Below are positions 1 to 4,444 of a DNA stretch of 6,981 bases, in pieces (position 1 is the first letter of the stretch; every line of letters begins with the position of its first letter). The DNA lies in the NCBI GenBank assembly GCA_045531285.1, contig JAZSDT010000039.1:1-6981 (forward strand), read 5' to 3'. A program made the position numbers and the translations under genes. The notes beneath the pieces are model-generated. The model worked only from the letters and a program-made list of their open reading frames with translations. It was not told the origin of the DNA and did no database searches. Source of the DNA: RGIG6353 sp045531285. GTDB lineage: Bacteria > Bacillota > Clostridia > Oscillospirales > SIG627.

Positions 1-71
1 TTACGTTGTAGGGCTATACTCAAAAGTTACGATAGGCGAGCATCGCCAGCGGCTGCTAGCCGCTTTTTTGT
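1..71 (+). repeat. Structured intergenic repeat, copy 1 (left end cut by the window)
   Basis: A 71-base unit that recurs at 107-177 with one difference (C44 versus T150). It contains two abutting hairpins on the plus strand. Hairpin A is GGCGA / TCGCC with a GCA triloop (35-47). Hairpin B is AGCGGCT / AGCCGCT with a GCT triloop (48-64), followed by a run of T. A diverged copy in the other orientation lies at 4306-4380. That copy includes a 5' part (GCATTAAA-CCAACC) which here corresponds to the sequence at 85-98, in front of copy 2, so copy 1 is probably truncated by the window edge. I do not recognise the family. No reading frame of note is present. Confidence 0.9.
48..69 (+). terminator. 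Terminator-like hairpin of repeat copy 1
   Basis: A perfect 7-bp, GC-rich stem (48-54 with 58-64), a 3-base loop, and a T run to 69: the form of a Rho-independent terminator for transcripts running rightward. On the minus strand the hairpin is preceded by A and followed by a sequence without a U-tract, so it is not a canonical terminator for the leftward fkp transcript. Any rightward transcript it would stop must start left of the window or within the repeat itself. Confidence 0.6.
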
Positions 72-106
72 ATACTAGGAAATTGCATTAAATCAACCTC
101 GCCGTT

Positions 107-177
107 TTACGTTGTAGGGCTATACTCAAAAGTTACGATAGGCGAGCATTGCCAGCGGCTGCTAGCCGCTTTTTTGT
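107..177 (+). repeat. Structured intergenic repeat, copy 2
   Basis: Second tandem copy, 106 bases on from copy 1 and identical over 71 bases except T150 for C44. That change sits in the stem of hairpin A (141-153) and turns a G-C pair into a G-U wobble, so the fold is kept. The 35-base spacer 72-106 belongs to the wider repeat, since its second part (TTGCATTAAAYCAACC) is shared with the inverted copy upstream of the glycosyltransferase gene. The copy ends 3 bases from the fkp stop codon and runs in the opposite direction to that gene. Confidence 0.92.
154..175 (+). terminator. Terminator-like hairpin of repeat copy 2
   Basis: The 7-bp stem 154-160 / 164-170 with a GCT triloop and the T run 171-175 repeat the terminator form seen in copy 1. 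It points rightward, into the 3' end of the leftward fkp gene. If active, it would stop antisense transcription from entering fkp. For the fkp mRNA itself no terminator with a U-tract is visible before the left edge of the window. Confidence 0.6.
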
Positions 178-180
178 TAC

Positions 181-3066
181 TTAAACAAACTCACAACGCC
201 ATACGCCTACGCCCGAATCCGCAAAGACGTCGTTTAGTCTTTTCTCGAGCATTTCAACCGTAACGCCCTTTTTCATAATAACCTGAAGGAAGCCACCGCC
301 TCCTGCACCGCATATCATATGTCCGTCAGTAAGGTCGTCTACCGACAGAAGTATCTGGTCTATACAGGTATTCGTACAGCCGGAATCCATCTGCTTAGAG
401 TATTTCCAATGCTCATTGAGAAGCTCGGCTACCTTGTCAACGTTTCCTCTTTCAAGCTCGAATCTCAAAAGAACGGCTACCTTCTGTACACCCTCTATTG
501 CATCAAGCACCTCGGGAGTGTTTCCGATATATCCGCCCACAACGTCTCTGAGAAGGTTTCTTGCCAATCGGCGCTGACCTGTATATATCAGGGCAAATCT
601 CTTGCCAAGCTCGTCAAGAGTCTCCTTGGAAATCGCAATGGGAGTTCCTACGATGTGGGGCTCAAGCCCGGGTGCTGACGTAACAGCCTTTATACCGGGG
701 ATAAGACCGCCTACCTGGTCCTGCCAACCGCCGCCGGTTGACATTATCTGTTCTATGCAAAGGACACGGTTGTACATTTCACTGTAATCTGCATCAATTC
801 CAAGGAACTCAAAAAGTCCCTTGACACATGCACCTGCAAGAATAGAGCTTGTTCCCAATCCGCTTCCCTTGGGAATGTTTATAACTCGGGTATTCATATA
901 AATACCGCCGCCCAGATTCTTACATATTTCATCAACGGAAATATTTTCCTTGTACGGAATAACTCCGCAGGCAATCAAGGATGCCTTATGAAGAGCAAAA
1001 GCGTCACCGGGGTCGTCACAGGACTGAAGCTGAGCAATATCGGTAAATTCACCGTAGCTGCCTATGTCGGTGGAGGCAAGTACTATTTTGTTTTCGGGAA
1101 TCTTACGAAGAGTCACTTCGATGGGAAGCTGTCCGTTGAGTGATATCGCCGCATTTATAACTATACCGCCGTTTTCAAGACAGTAAGGAGGTGTGTCCGA
1201 CCACGTTCCACCCCAATTGACTCTGACGGGCAGACGTGTTACGACCTCGTCCTTTGCTATTTTGCTGTCGGGATTGTATTTGGTATTCTTCAATACCGCT
1301 ATCATTATTGCATCTCGGAGAGTACCAAAGCACTTATCCAAGAGAAGATCCTTATCGATAAACTGAGAAGCGTAGTAGTATATACGCATCTTCTTGGAGA
1401 ACTGCTCCATAATGCTTTCGTCAAGGCACTCCGCCTCATTGAGAAGATAGCGTTCAACCCTCTCGCTTATACCGTCGGGAAGCTGATTAATAACCTCTCC
1501 AACGGGAGTGTGGCTGTCTATTGCCTGTAAAATAGTTTCAGCAATAACCTTGTCATCCAATTTGTCCTGCCATGAAATTATTGCAGTAACGTCGGCTTTT
1601 TCAAAGCTCTCCTTAAGAGAAAGCAATTCTCCTGTCATATCATTGTTAAGGCAAGCCTTTACAGCCTCGTCCATAGAATCGCAAACCTTGAACAAAGGCT
1701 TCGTCCAAAGAGCCTCATCCAGCTCTTTGCCCATCCAAACTTTGCTCTTGGGGTTATCGTCCACACCGAACATTCGGCAAACGTAACGCTCACCTTCAAG
1801 CTTTAATCCGTGAAGCACTGTGTTTGCAGGTACGCTAACGTCATTAAGAGTAACACTGCTGATAACACAGCCCTCTCCTACGTTTACACCGCTTTGAATA
1901 TCCGAATGCTCTATATAGCAATTCTTTCCAATCTGCGAATTTTTATCAATATAGCTGTTATAGATGGCGTAGTCGCTGTTGTGAACGTTACAGTTTACGT
2001 GACTGCTCCAACCAAGATAGCTATACTTTGAAATGTCCTCAGTAACAAGAGTCAAAAACTCCTTTGTGGTTCCGAAATGAAGGAAGAGCGAAGGACAAAA
2101 ACGCATTATTTTTATACGGTAACTGCGAAGGGTGTTCCACACCTTTTCCCTTGCCTGTCTCAGCTCGGGAGTGTGGTCTCCGTCTGCCACTTCATCGTAA
2201 AACTGTTCCAGAGTGCTGTCCTCAACAAGAGGATAAATGAAATCAAGATACAAGGACAGTCTTACCTTGTCGTTGACGATTTCCTCAAATTTAGCATCGG
2301 TATCAATAAGGCTGTAAAGCGAATTTACGAACTTGCCCGAGAACAGCAGCGTTCCCGTGTCGATGTCTACGTTTCCGTTCTGGTCGGGAGCACCCAGTGC
2401 CTTAAGCTCGTCCACGGTTCTCTTCTGGTAGAAGCTTTTTGCGTTGCCCTCGGCATCGCCGATAAATACACCGTGATTTGTTCCCTTCACTATGTTTTCT
2501 TTGGTAGAAAGTGCCGCAGCACCGTCACCGTAAAAATCTATCTGTAAGGGATTGTAAAGCACAAGAATATCGCCTGTGCAGGTAAGCAAGCCTGAGGAAA
2601 TTCTTGAGGGCACACCCGAATGAGCAATAATAAGCTCGTCAAAAAGCGTACTCTTCTTTCCGTTGGGCAAAACTCTGGGCACGGGAGAAAAGAGCTTTCC
2701 GCAAGCACTGTATTGAGGAACTCTTTTTGAATCTCCACCCGAGTGTATGCAAAGAATACGAAGTCCCGATAAATCTGTATTCCCTTCGTTTTCCGCTATG
2801 TACTTTAATGCTGCAAGCGTTGCACCGCCCGAGCCGCAACGCTTTCCGAACGGGTCGGGGATAACGGCGTATTTTGTTTCAACGGGAAGCATACCTGTCT
2901 TAAGTCTGTAGTCAATTTGCTCGTTGTATGCCTTTGCTTGAGCTTCGTTTGACGCTGTAAGAATAACGTAATCCCATACAGCAACCTTTCCCGACAGTGA
3001 TGCTTCAAACATATCATAGTTATCATTGTAGGACTGTTCAAGGAACAGTGCTTTGTAGTTAGTCAT
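181..3066 (-). CDS. fkp: Bifunctional L-fucokinase / GDP-fucose pyrophosphorylase (Fkp-like)
   Basis: Predicted to phosphorylate L-fucose with ATP to fucose-1-phosphate and then join it to GTP, giving GDP-fucose in the cytoplasm (the salvage route). Starting at ATG 3066 the protein has 961 residues, close to the roughly 950 of Bacteroides Fkp. The N-terminal half is the pyrophosphorylase: PFGKRCGSGGATLAAL (about 72-87) and the nucleotide-binding stretch HSGGDSKRVPQYSACGK (about 108-124). About 352-405 looks like a left-handed beta-helix (hexapeptide-like NSYIDKNSQIGKNCYI). The C-terminal half is a GHMP kinase: LPVRVNWGGTWSDTPPYC (about 612-629), the phosphate loop IPKGSGLGTSSILAGA (about 731-746), and motif 3 CGAGGGGF (about 919-926). 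All key motifs are present and the gene is intact. The frame can be opened upstream to TTG 3078, but GAGGTGG at 3070-3076 is well placed for ATG 3066. It lies 12 bases after the glycosyltransferase stop, so the two are probably co-transcribed. Known Fkp enzymes also accept D-arabinose and L-galactose, so the true substrate could differ. The symbol is by family resemblance. Confidence 0.93.
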   Translation of the reverse strand: MTNYKALFLEQSYNDNYDMFEASLSGKVAVWDYVILTASNEAQAKAYNEQIDYRLKTGMLPVETKYAVIPDPFGKRCGSGGATLAALKYIAENEGNTDLSGLRILCIHSGGDSKRVPQYSACGKLFSPVPRVLPNGKKSTLFDELIIAHSGVPSRISSGLLTCTGDILVLYNPLQIDFYGDGAAALSTKENIVKGTNHGVFIGDAEGNAKSFYQKRTVDELKALGAPDQNGNVDIDTGTLLFSGKFVNSLYSLIDTDAKFEEIVNDKVRLSLYLDFIYPLVEDSTLEQFYDEVADGDHTPELRQAREKVWNTLRSYRIKIMRFCPSLFLHFGTTKEFLTLVTEDISKYSYLGWSSHVNCNVHNSDYAIYNSYIDKNSQIGKNCYIEHSDIQSGVNVGEGCVISSVTLNDVSVPANTVLHGLKLEGERYVCRMFGVDDNPKSKVWMGKELDEALWTKPLFKVCDSMDEAVKACLNNDMTGELLSLKESFEKADVTAIISWQDKLDDKVIAETILQAIDSHTPVGEVINQLPDGISERVERYLLNEAECLDESIMEQFSKKMRIYYYASQFIDKDLLLDKCFGTLRDAIMIAVLKNTKYNPDSKIAKDEVVTRLPVRVNWGGTWSDTPPYCLENGGIVINAAISLNGQLPIEVTLRKIPENKIVLASTDIGSYGEFTDIAQLQSCDDPGDAFALHKASLIACGVIPYKENISVDEICKNLGGGIYMNTRVINIPKGSGLGTSSILAGACVKGLFEFLGIDADYSEMYNRVLCIEQIMSTGGGWQDQVGGLIPGIKAVTSAPGLEPHIVGTPIAISKETLDELGKRFALIYTGQRRLARNLLRDVVGGYIGNTPEVLDAIEGVQKVAVLLRFELERGNVDKVAELLNEHWKYSKQMDSGCTNTCIDQILLSVDDLTDGHMICGAGGGGFLQVIMKKGVTVEMLEKRLNDVFADSGVGVWRCEFV

Positions 3067-3069
3067 AAT

Positions 3070-3076
3070 CCACCTC
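3070..3076 (-). promoter_or_regulatory. Ribosome binding site deciding the fkp start
   Basis: GAGGTGG lies directly after the stop codon (3079-3081) of the upstream glycosyltransferase gene. Its GAGG core is 6 bases from ATG 3066. The only longer start, TTG 3078, would put this site inside the coding sequence and has no comparable site of its own, so ATG 3066 is preferred. The tight packing suggests translational coupling. Confidence 0.8.
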
Positions 3077-3078
3077 AA

Positions 3079-4230
3079 CTATAGTTTAAAAAAAGATTTG
3101 AATTCGTCGGAATAAACGTGGTAATCGAACTTGTTCTCTGCAGTCAGACGAGCATTTTTTCTCATCTCAACAATCTCATCACAGCTCATGGCAAGCACTC
3201 GCTTCAAGGCGGCTACTACCTGCTCTGTTTCACCCTTTTTGACAATAATACTGTCCTTGCCGTCGGTCAGGAAGCTATGGTAATCTCCCACACAGCTTCC
3301 GATAACGCTGATACCGCAGGCTGTCATCTCGGGTACTTTGCTGGGGAAATTAGCCCTTGTCGCATCGGTATCCTCTCTTATCAAGAACAGAAAATCCATT
3401 TTCGAATAAAGGTCAAGGAGCTCCTCGTATGACATACGGTCATGGAATACAACGTTGCACTTTACGCCGTGCTTGTCAATCAATCCCTTGACTTCAGCCG
3501 TATTTCTTACGCCCAAATTGAACTCTATGCGCTTTTGTTCGTCCTCGGACAGCTGTGATATGGCTTGCATCATAACGTTCATGTCATCCTTGCCCGAAAA
3601 AATTCCCGTATAAATAAGGCGTACAATATCATCGGTCTTGGCACACTCCCCTGCCCTTACCTCACTGCAGTCTACCAAGGGAGGAATTATAACCGTGTCG
3701 CATCCTTGATTTTTAAAATGGTCGCCGAGCATTTTACTGATTGCAATTACCTTGCCCGATGCAGGTACAACCTTGTTAAAGCTGTTAATAAAAGCACGGT
3801 AAAAAGGGTCGAAGCGGCCTCTTTTGAACTGAAACGGCTGGTGCCACTCAACTATATCCGAGCAAAAGTCAATATCGTTTTTCTTGCAGAAGCTCACTAT
3901 TTTTTTGCCATATGAGTAATACGGCTCATACATAACGATAAGCTTTTTTTCATACTTTTCTTTATTTATTATTTTAGACGTAACCACAGCGTCGGCAAAC
4001 AGATGATGATAAGCTCTCTTTAAAACGTTGCCTCCCGATTTAGGTATCTGTATGTGTCTGATGCCCTCAACAATACTCTCTGTACATACGTCAACCTTGC
4101 CATGACCTATTACCGTTACGGGTATGCCTGCATTCTGTATTGATTTTGCATTGGCAAGCAATCTGTTAGCTCCCGCACTTCCGTGAGGAACCATCTGCTG
4201 TGCACAAATATACAACATTGTATTTTCCAT
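3079..4230 (-). CDS. Glycosyltransferase, GT4 type (GT-B fold)
   Basis: A 383-residue cytoplasmic protein without a signal peptide or obvious membrane span. The N-terminal domain opens with MENTMLYICAQQMVPHGSAG, a beta strand followed by a loop with small residues and glycine, as at the acceptor side of GT-B enzymes. IAISKMLGDHF (about 163-172) and VIIPPLVD (about 180-187) are the usual stretch before the C-terminal domain. That domain holds LIYTGIFSGKDD (about 205-216), the beginning of the nucleotide-sugar half, and FPSKVPEMTACGISVIGSC (about 295-313), the segment with the conserved glutamate (E301) that contacts the donor in GT4 retaining enzymes. Donor and acceptor cannot be read from the sequence. 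Being followed 12 bases later by an Fkp gene suggests a role in making a fucose-containing surface glycan, though a GT4 enzyme need not be the fucosyltransferase. The ATG at 4230 has GAGG (4241-4244) 10 bases upstream; a second ATG at 4218 has no such site. Confidence 0.87.
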   Translation of the reverse strand: MENTMLYICAQQMVPHGSAGANRLLANAKSIQNAGIPVTVIGHGKVDVCTESIVEGIRHIQIPKSGGNVLKRAYHHLFADAVVTSKIINKEKYEKKLIVMYEPYYSYGKKIVSFCKKNDIDFCSDIVEWHQPFQFKRGRFDPFYRAFINSFNKVVPASGKVIAISKMLGDHFKNQGCDTVIIPPLVDCSEVRAGECAKTDDIVRLIYTGIFSGKDDMNVMMQAISQLSEDEQKRIEFNLGVRNTAEVKGLIDKHGVKCNVVFHDRMSYEELLDLYSKMDFLFLIREDTDATRANFPSKVPEMTACGISVIGSCVGDYHSFLTDGKDSIIVKKGETEQVVAALKRVLAMSCDEIVEMRKNARLTAENKFDYHVYSDEFKSFFKL

Positions 4231-4240
4231 ATTGCAAAAA

Positions 4241-4244
4241 CCTC
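4241..4244 (-). promoter_or_regulatory. Ribosome binding site of the glycosyltransferase gene
   Basis: GAGG (within ATGAGG, 4241-4246) stands 10 bases before ATG 4230, a slightly long but usable spacing. No other purine-rich site is nearby. Confidence 0.6.
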
Positions 4245-4261
4245 ATATTAGTATTTTACTT

Positions 4262-4290
4262 ATTATAACACGGTCATAAAAATAAATCAA
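4262..4290 (-). promoter_or_regulatory. Sigma-A-type promoter for the glycosyltransferase-fkp unit
   Basis: On the minus strand: TTGATT (-35, 4285-4290), a spacer of exactly 17 bases, then a perfect TATAAT (-10, 4262-4267) preceded by TGT, which makes an extended -10. Transcription would start near 4255 and leave a leader of about 25 bases before ATG 4230. It lies just downstream of the terminator-like hairpin of the repeat, so the glycosyltransferase and fkp are expected to be transcribed separately from the LRR gene. The leader is too short for a riboswitch. No operator palindrome is evident. Confidence 0.8.
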
Positions 4291-4305
4291 CTGTTTTTTG
4301 CTATC

Positions 4306-4325
4306 AAAAGCGGAGAGCCTCCGCC
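4306..4325 (-). terminator. Terminator-like hairpin of repeat copy 3, downstream of the LRR gene
   Basis: Stem 4319-4325 with 4309-4315 (six Watson-Crick pairs plus one G-U at the base), triloop GCT, then UUU at 4306-4308. It runs in the same direction as the LRR-dockerin gene, about 120 bases past its stop codon, and sits immediately before the promoter of the next unit. It is therefore a plausible terminator for the LRR transcript, though the U-tract is short. Confidence 0.55.
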
Positions 4326-4380
4326 GGCAATTCTCGCCCATCGTAACTTTGAAAATACCCCCGCAAGGTTGGTTTAATGC
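4306..4380 (-). repeat. Structured intergenic repeat, copy 3 (inverted and diverged)
   Basis: Read on the minus strand, this aligns with the plus-strand sequence 86-174. It begins GCATTAAACCAACCTTGCGG (copy 2 region: GCATTAAATCAACCTCGCCG), lacks about 14 bases of the middle, and continues through AAAGTTACGATGGGCGAG (copies 1/2: AAAGTTACGATAGGCGAG). Both hairpins are kept: GGCGA / TTGCC with a GAA loop (4326-4338), and GGCGGAG / CTCCGCT with a GCT loop (4309-4325). The changes in the second stem are compensatory relative to copies 1 and 2. Confidence 0.82.
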
Positions 4381-4381
4381 A

Positions 4382-4413
4382 AAGAGCTGTAGCAATGTAT
4401 TGCTACAGCTCTT
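4382..4413. terminator. Perfect 14-bp hairpin after the LRR-dockerin gene
   Basis: AAGAGCTGTAGCAA (4382-4395), loop TGTA, and the exact reverse complement (4400-4413). It starts 31 bases after the LRR stop codon. On the minus strand it is followed by UGCAUU with UCUU at the stem end; on the plus strand by AUUAUAC. Neither is a clean U-tract, so it may be a weak or bidirectional terminator, or an mRNA 3'-end stabilising hairpin. Confidence 0.6.
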
Positions 4414-4415
4414 AT

Positions 4416-4443
4416 TATACGTTGGGAAATTGCTAGCCGCTAG
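4416..4443 (+). repeat. Possible plus-oriented remnant of the repeat family
   Basis: TATAC followed by GGAAATTGC (4416-4433) resembles TATAC-TA-GGAAATTGC at 71-86. GCTAGCCGCT (4432-4441) is identical to the words at 55-64 and 161-170, all on the plus strand. The order of the pieces differs from that in the repeat, so this could be a rearranged remnant. CTAGC-C-GCTAG (4433-4443) is also a small palindrome ending next to the LRR stop codon. Confidence 0.35.
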
Positions 4444-4444
4444 T

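Noticed and set aside
113..140. Promoter inside the repeat (TTGTAG, 16 bases, TACGAT)
   Set aside because: The match to -35 and -10 consensus is weak and spacing is not kept in copy 3, so it cannot be told from chance.
1..177. CRISPR array or integron attC array
   Set aside because: There are only two copies of a 71-base unit with a conserved 35-base spacer, no short-repeat/unique-spacer pattern, no attC core sites (GTTRRRY / RYYYAAC pairs), and no cas or integrase gene.
319..2547. Several plus-strand open frames of 61-156 codons inside 319-2547 (and others at 3118-3915 and 4664-4858)
   Set aside because: All lie antisense to the strongly supported minus-strand genes, encode no recognisable domain and show no convincing ribosome site. 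They are shadows of the coding frames.
2538..3041. Three overlapping minus-strand open frames of 66-78 codons in other frames
   Set aside because: They sit in the first part of fkp in the wrong frame, with no family resemblance. The Fkp frame is continuous there, so there is no frameshift to explain.
3066..3078. Longer fkp start at TTG 3078
   Set aside because: The GAGGTGG site would then lie within the coding sequence. ATG 3066 has that site at proper spacing, and its first residues MTNYKALFLEQ fit an N-terminus.
4231..4255. Riboswitch or attenuator in the leader of the glycosyltransferase unit
   Set aside because: The predicted start site leaves only about 25 bases before the ATG, too short for a ligand-binding RNA. 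The hairpins nearby lie upstream of the promoter.
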